Positions 1 to 9,075 of a stretch of DNA of 58,150 nucleotides are shown one piece after another (position 1 is the first letter of the stretch; each line of letters starts with the position of its first letter). The notes beneath the pieces were generated by a model. It searched no databases. It saw only the letters and a list, made by a program, of their open reading frames with translations, and was not told the origin of the DNA. Source of the DNA: Alphaproteobacteria bacterium HGW-Alphaproteobacteria-4 (GTDB taxonomy: Bacteria; Pseudomonadota; Alphaproteobacteria; Rhodobacterales; Rhodobacteraceae); the NCBI GenBank assembly GCA_002842855.1, contig PHEE01000012.1, positions 1 through 58,150 on the forward strand, in the 5' to 3' direction. Made by a program: the position numbers and the translations under genes.

Positions 1-161
1 CACTGCAACGCTGGTGGCGCAAGCGCAGCCCGGCACTGAAAGCGCAACCACGTGCTCGCGGCTGCTCCTAGCAAATCCCGATTTGTCCGAGGTGTTGCGA
101 CCAAACCCTCTGAAACAGATGTTCATACCACCTGAAACACAACAGGGGGCCAGCCCCCGCA
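1..161. other. Left-edge segment without a confident gene
   Basis: No gene can be supported here. One plus-strand frame stays open from the edge (position 2) to a stop at 179-181, but its last codons lie inside the inverted repeat that follows and its third-position GC is modest for this genome. Another frame stops at a TAG near 70, and the minus strand has a short open frame running off the edge. Any of these could be the tail of a gene outside the window. Confidence 0.4.
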
Positions 162-222
162 CCCCCGGGGTATTTGGGCAATGAAGATGACACGCGTCTT
201 CATTGCCCAAATACCCCGGGGG
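162..222. repeat. Perfect 26-bp inverted repeat at gene end
   Basis: The arms 162-187 and 197-222 are exact reverse complements, separated by 9 nt. The core of the right arm reads TCTTCATTGCCCAAATACCC. The same core recurs after ispG (6700) and, diverged, after mmsA (32171-32228). A transcript would form a very stable hairpin. The element lies downstream of the leftward LOG gene, so a terminator or mRNA 3'-end role is likely, but this is inferred from position. Confidence 0.8.
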
Positions 223-240
223 GAGAGGCCCCTGGGCCTC

Positions 241-257
241 GGGGGGCAGCGCCCCCC
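241..257 (-). terminator. GC hairpin downstream of LOG gene
   Basis: GGGGGGC-AGC-GCCCCCC forms a 7-bp stem with a 3-nt loop, 16 bp beyond the stop codon of the leftward LOG-family gene. There is no U-run, so it is a possible transcript-end hairpin rather than a textbook intrinsic terminator. Confidence 0.45.
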
Positions 258-272
258 TGCCGCGTTGCCGTC

Positions 273-830
273 TTAGCCGAAGGCCGTGGCGAGGCGCGCC
301 TCAAGAGCGGCCACATCAGGCAGCGGTTCGACGTAATCCAGCAGCGTCGCATCGGCGAAGCCCTCGGAAACCAGATGCCGCAGCAAAGCCAGCAGCGGTT
401 GCCAATAACCCTCGGTATCCAGAAGCAGGATCGGCTTTGCATGCAGGCCGAGCTGGCGCCATGTCAGCACCTCGAACAGCTCGTCGAGTGAGCCCGCTCC
501 ACCCGGCAGCACCACGATTGCGTCCGAGTTCATGTACATCACCTTTTTGCGCTCGTGCATGTCTTCGGTGATGATGAAGGTGGAAAGGTCGCGCTTGCCG
601 ACCTCGCGGGTGGCGAGGTGCAGCGGGATCACGCCAAAGGCCTGGCCGCCCGCCGCCATTGCGGCACGGGCGACCTCGCCCATCAGCCCGACGTCGCCCG
701 CGCCATAGACCAGCCGCCAGCCCCGTGCGGCCAGCATTGCGCCCGTCGCCTGCGCCGCGGCGCCATAGGTGGCGCGGGCACCCGAACGCGCGCCGCAATA
801 GACACAGACCGAAGGGCGGGGTAGGGGCAT
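273..830 (-). CDS. LOG family protein (cytokinin riboside 5'-monophosphate phosphoribohydrolase-like)
   Basis: A 185-residue Rossmann-fold protein of the TIGR00730/LOG family. Members cleave nucleoside 5'-monophosphates to a free base and ribose 5-phosphate; the bacterial substrate is often unknown. The family signature appears as PGGAGSLDE (usual form PGGxGTxxE), and the N-terminus (SVCVYCGARSG) is the typical first beta strand. The frame is open further upstream, but the ATG at 830 is preceded by AGGAA and gives the usual family length. It appears monocistronic and runs toward a large inverted repeat. Family assignment is firm, substrate is not. Confidence 0.9.
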   Translation of the reverse strand: MPLPRPSVCVYCGARSGARATYGAAAQATGAMLAARGWRLVYGAGDVGLMGEVARAAMAAGGQAFGVIPLHLATREVGKRDLSTFIITEDMHERKKVMYMNSDAIVVLPGGAGSLDELFEVLTWRQLGLHAKPILLLDTEGYWQPLLALLRHLVSEGFADATLLDYVEPLPDVAALEARLATAFG

Positions 831-973
831 CGGAATTCCTTTCGTTGCCGCAATGCCGCGCAAACGGAGGGTCGGCGGTATTGGTATCGGCATTTCTTGA
901 GCCTTGGTAACGGTCTTGCTACAGAGGCTCAAGCGGCTGCGGCGGGGTGTCGGGGCCGGATCTGGGGGCAGGC

Positions 974-2845
974 ATGAGCGACAGCAACACGAACGGCGGC
1001 GAAACGCCGGTGGCAGCAGCGGCAGACGGTGCTGCCAAGGGGCGCGGTGCCGTGCTGGGCGCGGTCACGGCTGCGGTGGTGGTGGTGCTGGGACTCGGCG
1101 GCTGGATGCTGAGCAGACCCGGCCCGCTGCCCGACGGCCCGCAACCTGGCACGAGCGCGCCTGCCGCAACGTCCAGCGGTGCCCCCGCGGATGTCGTTGC
1201 GCAGCCCGCACCTGCGGCCATCGAGGCCGCGCCGACGGCCGCCCCCGAGGCGGGTGTGGTGGCAGCCGCGCCCTCGGTCGATGCGCCTGAAGCGAGCGCC
1301 GCGGTGGCCGAAGCGCCCGCTGCCGCCCCTGAGGCGAGCGTGGCGGCGGCCGAGGCGCCTGAGGGGAGTGCTCAGGATGCGGTGGTCGCGACCGCACCAA
1401 TAGCCGCAGCGGTTCCTGCGACGACGCCCCAAGCGCCCGTTGCAGCGGCCCCCGACCTCGCCGCGCAACCTGCGGCCGCCGACCCTTTTGCCAACACCGC
1501 GCCGGAAGCGGCTGCTGCTGCCAGTGCTGCGGCCCCCGCCGCCGATACCGCAGCTTCTGCCGCCCCCGAAGCCCCCGCCGCGACAGCCCCTGCCGCAACC
1601 GCGCCAGCCGCGACAGCCCCCGCCGCGACAGCGCCAGCCGCGACAGCCCCCGCCGCGACAGCGCCGGAAGCGGCCCAGGCTTTGGCCGATCTTGCGCCGC
1701 CGCGGTTTGATACCGTGCGTGCTGCGCCTGATGGCTCGGTTGTCGTTGCCGGGCAGGCGCTTGCAGGCAGTGCTGTGTCAGTGCTGGTGGACGGTGTCGA
1801 AACCGCAATGGCGGTGGCCACTGCGCGCGGGCAATTTGTCGCCATGTTCAGCCTGCCGCCCTCGGCGGCGCCGCGCGTGCTGACGCTGCGGAGCGTTGCT
1901 GCGGAAGGCCAGACGGTGCTCTCGGCGCAAACCGTGATTCTGACGCCGAGCCTTGCGCTGCCGACGGAAGCGCCGCTTGTCGTTGCCGACGCCGCAACCC
2001 CGTCCGAGGCACCCGCAGCGACAACGCCCGCAGCGACAACGCCCGAGGCACCTGCGGCAGCCCCCGTTGCCGCCACTAGCACAGAGGTGGCATCTGCGGC
2101 ACCGACCGGCACCGAAGAATCCGCTGCCGCCGCGACCACTGCCGCTGCGCCGCAAAATACGGCATCTGCTGTTACGGCGGCGCCCGCCGCGCCACCAACG
2201 GTTGCCGCTGCGCCGCCGCCGACTGCTCCGGCGCCTGCTGCGGTGGACGCCAGCGAACCTGCGGCACAACCTGCGCTTGAAGCCGTGGCACCGCGCGTGC
2301 TTCTGGCCGACGCCAGCGGTATCACCGTGCTTGACCCGGCCCCGGCGAAACCGGGCCTGCCCGAGGCGCTGACGATCGACTCGATCAGCTATGATGCTCT
2401 GGGCGATGTGGTGGTTGCGGGCAGGGGCGCGGGTGCCGGCCATGTGCGCGCCTATCTTGACAATACCGAGCGCGGCACCGCCCCGGTCGGCGCCATTGGC
2501 CACTGGCGGGTGGTTTTGCGCGATGTCCCCCCCGGCATCTATACGCTGCGGATCGACGTGATCGACGCCGCAGGCAAGGTGACCGCGCGCGCAGAATCGC
2601 CGATGAAGCGCGAATCGCCAGCGGTGCTCGCAGCCGCGAGTGCCGCCGAAGCCGCCGCCAGCGCCGACCCGACGCAACCTGTGGTGCGGGTGGTGACGGT
2701 GCAGAAGGGCAATACGCTCTGGGGCATCGCCACGCAGCACTACGGTGAGGGCATTCTTTATGTGAAGGTCTTCGAGGCCAACCGTGGCCAGATCCGCAAC
2801 CCCGATCTGATCTACCCCGGCCAGATCTTCACGATCCCTGAATAG
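974..2845 (+). CDS. Membrane-anchored Ala/Pro-rich protein with Ig-like domains and a C-terminal LysM
   Basis: 623 residues. A hydrophobic segment at about 25-46 anchors the N-terminus. A long Ala/Pro/Glu-rich low-complexity region follows, including six exact APAAT pentapeptides (residues 200-229). Two compact beta-rich segments (about 245-325 and 468-545), each containing a V(V)VAG strand, look like tandem Ig-like domains separated by a second Ala/Pro linker. The last 50 residues are a LysM domain (GNTLWGIA, ending YPGQIFTIP), which binds N-acetylglucosamine in peptidoglycan. An in-frame GTG lies at 947, but the ATG at 974 has a GGGGGCAGG ribosome site and starts just before the anchor. A periplasmic tether between membrane and wall is inferred. 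Confidence 0.85.
   Translation: MSDSNTNGGETPVAAAADGAAKGRGAVLGAVTAAVVVVLGLGGWMLSRPGPLPDGPQPGTSAPAATSSGAPADVVAQPAPAAIEAAPTAAPEAGVVAAAPSVDAPEASAAVAEAPAAAPEASVAAAEAPEGSAQDAVVATAPIAAAVPATTPQAPVAAAPDLAAQPAAADPFANTAPEAAAAASAAAPAADTAASAAPEAPAATAPAATAPAATAPAATAPAATAPAATAPEAAQALADLAPPRFDTVRAAPDGSVVVAGQALAGSAVSVLVDGVETAMAVATARGQFVAMFSLPPSAAPRVLTLRSVAAEGQTVLSAQTVILTPSLALPTEAPLVVADAATPSEAPAATTPAATTPEAPAAAPVAATSTEVASAAPTGTEESAAAATTAAAPQNTASAVTAAPAAPPTVAAAPPPTAPAPAAVDASEPAAQPALEAVAPRVLLADASGITVLDPAPAKPGLPEALTIDSISYDALGDVVVAGRGAGAGHVRAYLDNTERGTAPVGAIGHWRVVLRDVPPGIYTLRIDVIDAAGKVTARAESPMKRESPAVLAAASAAEAAASADPTQPVVRVVTVQKGNTLWGIATQHYGEGILYVKVFEANRGQIRNPDLIYPGQIFTIPE
1571..1660 (+). repeat. Six tandem 15-bp units coding for APAAT
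   Basis: Six consecutive 15-bp units encode Ala-Pro-Ala-Ala-Thr. Four are nearly identical at the DNA level, alternating gccccc and gcgcca starts, which suggests recent slippage or unequal exchange. They extend the disordered linker of the LysM protein. Confidence 0.9.
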
Positions 2846-2856
2846 GCGAATTTACG

Positions 2857-2882
2857 CCGCCCGGCGCACGAACGCCGGGCGG
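2857..2882 (+). terminator. 10-bp GC stem-loop after the LysM gene
   Basis: CCGCCCGGCG and CGCCGGGCGG are perfect complementary arms around a 6-nt loop, 11 bp after the stop codon. No clear U-run follows. It probably ends or stabilises the upstream transcript before hemA. Confidence 0.6.
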
Positions 2883-3023
2883 TGCACGCCAAATTGAGCG
2901 CATCCTTGCGGCAATTCTGGATTTTTCGGGTTTCAAAACGCGCACTTTGCCACTAACAAAATCGCACCTCACACGCAGGGGCGCAATTGGTTCCGCGCTC
3001 CAGTCTGGCTCAAGGATACTTGC

Positions 3024-4253
3024 ATGACCCATACACAGGCACTCGAACAGGCGATCAAACGCCTTCATGACGAAGGCCGCTACAGGACCTTCATCGATAT
3101 CGAGCGCCAGAAGGGTGCCTTTCCGAACGCTGTCTGGACCCGGCCTGACGGCACCACCAAGGATATCACGGTCTGGTGCGGCAACGACTATCTCGGCATG
3201 GGCCAGCACCCGGCGGTGCTGGCGGCGATGCACGAAGCGATTGATGCGACCGGCGCCGGCTCGGGCGGCACCCGCAACATTTCGGGCACCACGGTCTATC
3301 ACAAGCGCCTCGAGACGGAGCTGGCCGACCTGCACGGCAAGGAAGCCGCCTTGGTGTTTTCCTCGGCCTATATCGCCAACGACGCCACGCTGAGCACACT
3401 GCCGGTGCTGTTTCCCGGCCTGATCATCTATTCCGACGCGCTCAACCATGCCTCGATGATCGAGGGCATCCGGCGCAACGGCGGCGCCAAGCGCATTTTC
3501 CGGCACAATGACGTGGCACACCTGCGCGAACTGATGGCCGCCGATGACCCGGCGGCGCCAAAACTCGTTGCCTTCGAGTCGGTCTATTCCATGGACGGTG
3601 ACTTTGGTCCGATCAAGGAACTCATTGAGACTGCAGAAGAGTTTGGCGCGCTGACCTACCTTGATGAGGTGCACGCGGTGGGCATGTATGGCCCGCGCGG
3701 CGGTGGCGTATCCGAAGCGCTGGGCCTGCAAGGCCGAATCGACATCATCAACGGCACGCTTGGCAAGGCCTTCGGCGTGTTCGGCGGCTATATCGCGGCC
3801 AGCGCGGTCATGGTCGATGCCGTGCGCTCTTACGCGCCGGGCTTCATCTTCACCACCTCGCTGCCGCCTGCCATTGCCGCCGGTGCCGCCGCGTCGATCG
3901 CCTTTCTCAAGGGCGCGGACGGGCAGAAACTGCGCGACGCGCAGCAATTGCACGCGCGCATATTGAAATCGCGGTTGAAGGCCCTGGGCATGCCGATCAT
4001 CGACCATGGCACCCACATCGTGCCGGTGCATGTCGGCAACCCGGTGCACTGCAAGCTCTTGTCGGACATGCTGTTGGAGGAATACGGCGTCTATGTGCAG
4101 CCGATCAACTTTCCCACGGTGCCGCGCGGCACCGAGCGGCTTCGCCTGACGCCCTCGCCGGTGCACGATTCGGGGCAGATCGACCGCCTCGTGCGCGCGA
4201 TGGATGCGCTCTGGGCGCGGTGTGCGCTGAATCGCGCCGAAGCCACCGCCTGA
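3024..4253 (+). CDS. hemA: 5-aminolevulinate synthase
   Basis: A 409-residue PLP enzyme that condenses glycine and succinyl-CoA to 5-aminolevulinate, the first step of tetrapyrrole (heme, bacteriochlorophyll, B12) synthesis in Alphaproteobacteria. The PLP lysine sits in [12 protein letters not shown] at residue 248, the same number as in Rhodobacter HemA. The glycine-rich [12 protein letters not shown] and the DEVHAVG motif are present. Length is full. The ATG has AAGGA nine bases upstream. It is preceded by a 178-bp gap that probably holds its promoter; I saw no convincing FNR palindrome there. Rhodobacters often carry a second isozyme (HemT), which is not in this window. Confidence 0.97.
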   Translation: MTHTQALEQAIKRLHDEGRYRTFIDIERQKGAFPNAVWTRPDGTTKDITVWCGNDYLGMGQHPAVLAAMHEAIDATGAGSGGTRNISGTTVYHKRLETELADLHGKEAALVFSSAYIANDATLSTLPVLFPGLIIYSDALNHASMIEGIRRNGGAKRIFRHNDVAHLRELMAADDPAAPKLVAFESVYSMDGDFGPIKELIETAEEFGALTYLDEVHAVGMYGPRGGGVSEALGLQGRIDIINGTLGKAFGVFGGYIAASAVMVDAVRSYAPGFIFTTSLPPAIAAGAAASIAFLKGADGQKLRDAQQLHARILKSRLKALGMPIIDHGTHIVPVHVGNPVHCKLLSDMLLEEYGVYVQPINFPTVPRGTERLRLTPSPVHDSGQIDRLVRAMDALWARCALNRAEATA

Positions 4254-4361
4254 GCCCATTTCCGCGGGTGCACTTTGCACTTGCCTGTGGTAATAAAACC
4301 GCAACAAATCGCCTCGCGTAAACGCGATTCGACAAGATCTGGCTTGGGGACAGTGGCGGGG

Positions 4362-5513
4362 ATGATCGGGCGGAGGGCCAAACCTTCAGCAGAGGTCGCG
4401 GACAAACCGAAGGGTTTTGACGACTTTGAGCTGCGCCTGGGCGACCTGATGCGCGGCGAACGTGCGACTCTCGCAAAATCGCTGCTCGATGTGCAGCGCG
4501 AGTTGCGCATCAAGGCCAGTTACATCGCCGCCATCGAAAACGCCGACGTTTCCGCATTTGAGACCCCCGGCTTCGTGGCGGGCTATGTGCGGTCATACGC
4601 GCGCTATCTGGGCATGAACCAGGACTGGGCCTTCGAGCGTTTCTGCCTGGAGTCGGGGTTTGTGCCGACGCATGGCATGGCCGCTGCCGCCTCAGGCCCC
4701 AAACCGCGCCGCGCCGCGCCTGCCGAACCTCTCGCGGACCCCAACGCCAGCTTTGTGCCGCGCGCCGAGGCGTTCTGGCGCAAGATTGAACCGCGCGCCG
4801 TTGGATCGGTGCTGGTGCTGGTGACGCTGGTCGGCGGCCTTGGCTATGGTGGCTACTCGATCTTGCAAGAGGTGCAGCGGGTGCAGGTGGCGCCGGTCGA
4901 ACAGGCGCCGGGAATGCTGGCAATGATCGATCCGCTTGCCGCTGCGGGCATTGCGATGTCGGCGGCCGACACAGCGCCCGCATTGCCCGCCGCCGAAGCG
5001 CTGGATCGGCTCTACCGCCCGCGCCCACTCGACACGCCGATTCTGGTCGCGCGCGACAGCCCGATTTCCGCCATCGATCCGCGCGAAGCGGGCGTGCTGG
5101 CTGCAACCGCACCGCCCGTTGCTACCCCCGATCCGGTCGCCGAAGCCATTGCCGAGGCGGTGGTGCGCACCGTCGCCCCCGATGCCCCTGCCGTTGAGCT
5201 GCTGGCGGTGCGCCCGTCCTGGGTTCGGGTGCAGGCCGCCGATGGCACGATCATCCTTGAGAAGATCCTCGATGCGGGTGAACGCTTCGCGCTGCCCAAG
5301 CTTGAAGAACCGCCGGTGCTGCGCGCGGGCGAATCGGGCGCGGTCTATTTCGCGGTGAACGGCACCACCTATGGGCCCGCAGGGGCGCCGGGTGCGGTGA
5401 CCAAGAACATTGTGCTGTCGCCCGAGTCGCTTTCCACCACATACGCGCTGGCCGACCTTTCGCGCGACGGCGATCTGGCGCGCATGGTTGCGGTGGCTGA
5501 AGCCTCGAACTGA
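4362..5513 (+). CDS. RodZ-like helix-turn-helix membrane protein
   Basis: About 383 residues with RodZ architecture: a cytoplasmic HTH_25 domain (about 24-95, FDDFELRLGDLMRGER then SLLDVQRELRIKASYIAAIE), one membrane segment (about 147-167), a low-complexity periplasmic stretch and a C-terminal DUF4115-type beta domain (about 285-345). RodZ links MreB to the elongation machinery. The frame is open back to 4275. The ATG at 4362 is chosen because it is preceded by GGCGGGG and fits homologue N-termini; a GTG at 4353 is an alternative. It lies between hemA and ispG on the same strand; the rodZ-ispG adjacency is common in proteobacteria. Confidence 0.82.
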   Translation: MIGRRAKPSAEVADKPKGFDDFELRLGDLMRGERATLAKSLLDVQRELRIKASYIAAIENADVSAFETPGFVAGYVRSYARYLGMNQDWAFERFCLESGFVPTHGMAAAASGPKPRRAAPAEPLADPNASFVPRAEAFWRKIEPRAVGSVLVLVTLVGGLGYGGYSILQEVQRVQVAPVEQAPGMLAMIDPLAAAGIAMSAADTAPALPAAEALDRLYRPRPLDTPILVARDSPISAIDPREAGVLAATAPPVATPDPVAEAIAEAVVRTVAPDAPAVELLAVRPSWVRVQAADGTIILEKILDAGERFALPKLEEPPVLRAGESGAVYFAVNGTTYGPAGAPGAVTKNIVLSPESLSTTYALADLSRDGDLARMVAVAEASN

Positions 5514-5578
5514 GCCCCGTTGCCGATTGCCCGCCGCTGGCATATCTCTTGGCAGCACCCAGCAAGCCCGAGGCCTGA

Positions 5579-6691
5579 ATGACGCACAACCCGATCCGCC
5601 CTTGGCGCAATATCGCGCGCCGCAAATCGCGTCAGATCATGGTGGGCCGGGTGCCGGTGGGGGGCGATGCGCCGATCTCGGTGCAGACGATGACCAACAC
5701 CGACAGCGCCGATGTGAAAGCCACGATGGCGCAGGTGATCGCCGCCGCCGAGGCTGGCGCCGACATCGTGCGCATTTCAACCCCGGATGAGGCATCCACC
5801 CGCGCCCTGCGCGAAATCGTGCGGATGAGCCCGGTGCCGATCGTCGCCGACATCCACTTTCACTATCGCCGCGCCATTGAAGCCGCCGAAGCGGGGGCTG
5901 CCTGCCTGCGCATCAACCCCGGCAACATTGGCAGCGCCGCCCGTGTGCGCGAGGTTGTCAAGGCCGCCAAAGACCACGGCTGCGCGATCCGGATCGGCGT
6001 CAACGCGGGCAGCCTTGAGCGGCACCTGCTGGAAAAATACGCCGAGCCGTGCCCGGATGCCATGGTCGAATCCAGCCTCGACCACATCAAGCTATTGCAA
6101 GACAACGACTTTCACGAGTTCAAGATTTCGGTCAAGGCCTCGGATGTGTTCCTTGCCGCTGCCGCCTATCAACAACTGGCCGAGGTTACCGACGCCCCCA
6201 TCCACCTTGGCATAACCGAGGCGGGCGGGCTGGTTTCGGGCACCGTAAAATCGGCAATCGGGCTCGGAAATCTGCTCTGGTCCGGCATCGGCGATACCAT
6301 CCGCGTCTCGCTTTCCGCCGACCCGGTGGAAGAGGTGCGGGTGGGGTTCGAGATCCTCAAATCGCTTGGGCTACGCCATCGCGGCGTTACCATCATCTCG
6401 TGCCCCTCCTGCGCGCGGCAAGGGTTTGACGTGATCAAGACCGTGGCAGCGCTGGAACAGCGCTTGGCCCATGTCACCACGCCGCTCAGTCTTTCCATCA
6501 TCGGCTGCGTGGTCAACGGCCCCGGCGAGGCACTGATGACCGACATCGGCTTTACCGGCGGCGGCGCGGGCTCGGGCATGGTCTATCTTGCGGGCAAGCA
6601 GGCACACAAGCTGGGCAACGCCGGAATGATCGACCACATCGTTGAACTGGTCGAGGCACGCGCCAAGGCGATCGAGGCGGCAAAACCCTGA
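5579..6691 (+). CDS. ispG: 4-hydroxy-3-methylbut-2-enyl-diphosphate synthase (flavodoxin)
   Basis: A 370-residue [4Fe-4S] enzyme of the MEP isoprenoid pathway that converts MEcPP to HMBPP. The three cluster cysteines are visible as [11 protein letters not shown] (C-x2-C) and [10 protein letters not shown]. The N-terminal TIM-barrel signature ([12 protein letters not shown]) and HLGITEAGG are intact. Length is normal. The start ATG follows a GAGG eight bases upstream. The gene ends just before a repeat/hairpin element and a convergent thiol oxidoreductase gene. Confidence 0.97.
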   Translation: MTHNPIRPWRNIARRKSRQIMVGRVPVGGDAPISVQTMTNTDSADVKATMAQVIAAAEAGADIVRISTPDEASTRALREIVRMSPVPIVADIHFHYRRAIEAAEAGAACLRINPGNIGSAARVREVVKAAKDHGCAIRIGVNAGSLERHLLEKYAEPCPDAMVESSLDHIKLLQDNDFHEFKISVKASDVFLAAAAYQQLAEVTDAPIHLGITEAGGLVSGTVKSAIGLGNLLWSGIGDTIRVSLSADPVEEVRVGFEILKSLGLRHRGVTIISCPSCARQGFDVIKTVAALEQRLAHVTTPLSLSIIGCVVNGPGEALMTDIGFTGGGAGSGMVYLAGKQAHKLGNAGMIDHIVELVEARAKAIEAAKP

Positions 6692-6699
6692 TCCGGGTG

Positions 6700-6746
6700 T
6701 CTTCATTGCCCAAATACCCCCGGGGGTCCGGGGGCGGCGCCCCCGG
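6700..6746. terminator. Shared repeat half plus hairpin between convergent genes
   Basis: Positions 6700-6726 carry the same TCTTCATTGCCCAAATACCC core seen at 197-222. They are followed directly by an 8-bp hairpin, CCGGGGGC-GGC-GCCCCCGG (6728-6746), and a short T-rich stretch. It sits between the stops of ispG (plus) and the DsbA-like gene (minus), so it probably acts as a bidirectional transcript end. Confidence 0.65.
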
Positions 6747-6749
6747 CCT

Positions 6750-7499
6750 TTAGCCGCGCTCGCCCGCCACGATCCGGCGCATGCCGGCAAGCGCCAGATA
6801 GCCGCGCAGCATTTCATTGCCGATCACGAACGTCGGGGTGCCCGAAATCTGCATCCGCTGCGCCAGCGCGTGGTTTGCATCGATGATCGCGGTGACCGAG
6901 GCGTCATTCATCCTTGCCATGATCGGCGCCGGGTCTTGCCCGAGATCTTGTGCAAGGCGGGTCAGGGTTTCGACATTGGCCGAACCTCGCAGCGTGATCA
7001 GTCTGTCATGCGCCTGTTTGTAAACCGCATCACCGCTGATCTGGAGCATCGCAATGGCAAAGCGCGACGAGAGGTCGGAATCCGGTCCAAGGATCGGGAA
7101 CTCCTTGACGATAAACCGGATGTTGCCGTCCGATTTGATCAGCTCTTCCACTTCCGGGTGGGCCTGGCGGCAATAGGTGCAGCGATAGTCCATGAACTCG
7201 ACCACGGTCACATCGCCATCGGGGTTGCCGCCGACCCAGGAATAGCCATCGTTGAACAGGGCTTCGGCGTAGGTCGCGACCAGTTGCTGGTCGGTCGCGG
7301 CCGCAAGGGCCGCCTGGCGCGCGTCGAGCACGTTGATCGCCTCGACGAGAACCTCGGGGTTTTCCAGCAGATAGGTGCGGATCGCGGCGCCAAAGGCGGC
7401 GCGCTCGGTCTCGGTCATGGCGGCGGGGTCAAATGCAGCGGCGGGCCCGGCGGCGAGCGTTGCGGCAAGGGCGAGGGTGGCAAGTGAAAGGCGCGGCAT
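6750..7499 (-). CDS. DsbA-family thiol:disulfide oxidoreductase (periplasmic)
   Basis: 249 residues with a signal peptide (LATLALAATLAAGPAAAF). An N-terminal helical extension of about 70 residues precedes the thioredoxin fold. The redox motif CTYC is in DYRCTYCRQAHPEV and the cis-proline loop is SGTPTFVIG. This is the DsbA/Com1 type that oxidises or shuffles disulfides of exported proteins. The frame is open to 7616, but the ATG at 7499 starts the signal peptide and has AAGGGG upstream. It is divergent from the amidase gene across a 246-bp gap. Confidence 0.9.
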   Translation of the reverse strand: MPRLSLATLALAATLAAGPAAAFDPAAMTETERAAFGAAIRTYLLENPEVLVEAINVLDARQAALAAATDQQLVATYAEALFNDGYSWVGGNPDGDVTVVEFMDYRCTYCRQAHPEVEELIKSDGNIRFIVKEFPILGPDSDLSSRFAIAMLQISGDAVYKQAHDRLITLRGSANVETLTRLAQDLGQDPAPIMARMNDASVTAIIDANHALAQRMQISGTPTFVIGNEMLRGYLALAGMRRIVAGERG

Positions 7500-7678
7500 C
7501 GTCGGGTATCCCCTTGAAATGGACCCGTCAGGGCCGGTTTCGCGCAGCATCGCGGCAAAGCGGGGGCTTGGCAAGGGTAGGGCAGGGGCAGGCCTGCCGC
7601 GTACCGGCCCGCGCACCGGCCACTGGCATCACAATAGGGAGAGCATGGCCCCACCCCACCGCGCGTGTTGATGAGAGG

Positions 7679-7707
7679 TTTCGCGGCGCCCATGCGCCCG
7701 CTATAGT
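7679..7707 (+). promoter_or_regulatory. Possible sigma70-type promoter for the amidase gene
   Basis: TTTCGC (7679-7684) and TATAGT (7702-7707) are 17 bp apart. The -10 is good and the -35 weak. Transcription would start near 7714, which supports translation from the ATG at 7746 rather than 7725. Confidence 0.35.
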
Positions 7708-7745
7708 GTCACGAAACGGGGCGCATGACCCCGGAGCGGGGCAAG

Positions 7746-8969
7746 ATGGCGGGCGGACTGCGAAACATCATCGGGGCGCTGGCACTGGCGGTTTGCGCCA
7801 TCGTCGGGGCTGCGGGCGCGCAAGAGTTTCGGGCACTGGCGCGGCTAGACCTGGCACGCAGCGGCATTGTCGATGCGGGCGCGGCGGTCGAGATCACCTT
7901 GGGCATCAGCCAGCCGATCCCGTTTCGCGTATTCCTGCTCGACGGGCCGCCGCGGCTGGTGGTCGATTTCTCGGAGCTTGACTTTGGCGCAGCACCGGCT
8001 GCCACGCTTGGCGCCTCGCGCGCCTTCACAGCGCTTGAATGGGGGCTGGCGTCGCCAGGCTGGACGCGGCTGATAGCCCATCTTGCGGCACCGATGGCGG
8101 TGACCGAGGCTTGGGAAAGCACCGGCGCGGCGCCGCAGATACAGGTCCGGCTGGAGCCGGTCTCTGCCGAGGAATTCGTTGCAAGTGCCGGTGCGCCGGT
8201 GGCGACCCGCTGGCAGTTGCCCAAAGCCGCTGTTGTGGCCGCGCCGCGCAGGCGCCAGACCGGCGAGGCGCCGCTGGTGGTGGCGCTCGACCCCGGCCAC
8301 GGCGGCATCGACCCCGGCGCCGAGGCCGAAGGGCTGGCTGAGGCGCCGCTGGTGCTGGGCTTTGCGCGCGAGTTGAAAGAGGTGCTGACGCGGGCCGGAA
8401 TGCGCGCCGTACTGACCCGAGACGAGGATACTTTCGTGCCGCTCGAGGCGCGAATGTCGGCGGCGCGTGCGGCGGGGGCCGATGTGTTTTTGTCGCTGCA
8501 CGCCGATGCGCTGGCCGAGGGTGAGGCGGCGGGCGCCACAGTTTATCTTTTGGCCGCCGAAGCCTCTGACTCCGCGTCGGCGCGGCTGGCCGAGCGGCAT
8601 GACCGGGGCGATCTGCTGGCGGGCGTGGACCTTGCCGGGCATGATGATGAAGTGGCGCAGGTGCTGATGCAGATGGCGCGCGCCGAAACCCAGCCGCGCG
8701 CCGATGGGCTGGCGGTGGCGTTGCAGGCAGCAATTCTCGGGTCCGGGTTAAAGATGCACAAGAAGCCGGTGCAAGCAGCCGCGTTTTCGGTGCTGAAGTC
8801 GCCCGATATTCCTTCGCTGCTGCTGGAACTTGGCTTCATGTCGTCCACCGCAGACCGCAAGCGGCTGGCCGACCCTGCCTGGCGCGCCACGATGGCCGAG
8901 GCGATATCGGCGGCGCTGCAGGCCTGGGCGGTGGTGGATGCCGCCGAGGCGCGCTACCTGCGCCAGTAG
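7746..8969 (+). CDS. N-acetylmuramoyl-L-alanine amidase (AMIN + Amidase_3)
   Basis: 407 residues. It has a signal peptide, an N-terminal AMIN domain (about 30-130) that targets peptidoglycan or the division site, and a C-terminal zinc amidase domain. Zinc and catalytic signatures are visible: DPGHGGIDPG (His), FLSLHADAL (His) and LLLELGFMSS (catalytic Glu). It cleaves the lactyl-alanine bond of peptidoglycan during cell separation (AmiC type). An upstream ATG at 7725 is in frame, but the one at 7746 has GGAG at ideal distance. The PBP1A gene follows after 106 bp on the same strand, pairing wall cleavage with synthesis. Confidence 0.93.
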   Translation: MAGGLRNIIGALALAVCAIVGAAGAQEFRALARLDLARSGIVDAGAAVEITLGISQPIPFRVFLLDGPPRLVVDFSELDFGAAPAATLGASRAFTALEWGLASPGWTRLIAHLAAPMAVTEAWESTGAAPQIQVRLEPVSAEEFVASAGAPVATRWQLPKAAVVAAPRRRQTGEAPLVVALDPGHGGIDPGAEAEGLAEAPLVLGFARELKEVLTRAGMRAVLTRDEDTFVPLEARMSAARAAGADVFLSLHADALAEGEAAGATVYLLAAEASDSASARLAERHDRGDLLAGVDLAGHDDEVAQVLMQMARAETQPRADGLAVALQAAILGSGLKMHKKPVQAAAFSVLKSPDIPSLLLELGFMSSTADRKRLADPAWRATMAEAISAALQAWAVVDAAEARYLRQ

Positions 8970-9075
8970 CCGCCGCTCGGCAAGCCGCTGCCACCTGCGG
9001 CAAGTTGTTTTGACGCCCCCCGACGGTCGCGGTATAGCGGGGCACCGGCAGGTGCCGGATGTATGGGAGCCGCCG

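Noticed and set aside
2..181. Plus-strand open frame at the left edge as a partial gene
   Set aside because: It ends inside the repeat element, has weak codon bias and competes with other open frames; undecidable without the flank.
1571..1660. Direct repeats as CRISPR
   Set aside because: Units are 15 bp, in frame, without spacers; they code for APAAT.
2884..3023. FNR-type site before hemA
   Set aside because: TTGAGCGCATCC has the wrong spacing and only one good half; no TTGAT-N4-ATCAA was found.
2829..4307. Long minus-strand open frame (492 codons) opposite hemA
   Set aside because: It is the antisense shadow of a strongly conserved gene; GC-rich DNA keeps such frames open. The product matches no family and has no ribosome site.
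8830..9075. N-terminal extension of the PBP1A frame
   Set aside because: The segment is coding for the amidase in another frame, and the PBP family starts at the membrane helix after 9076.
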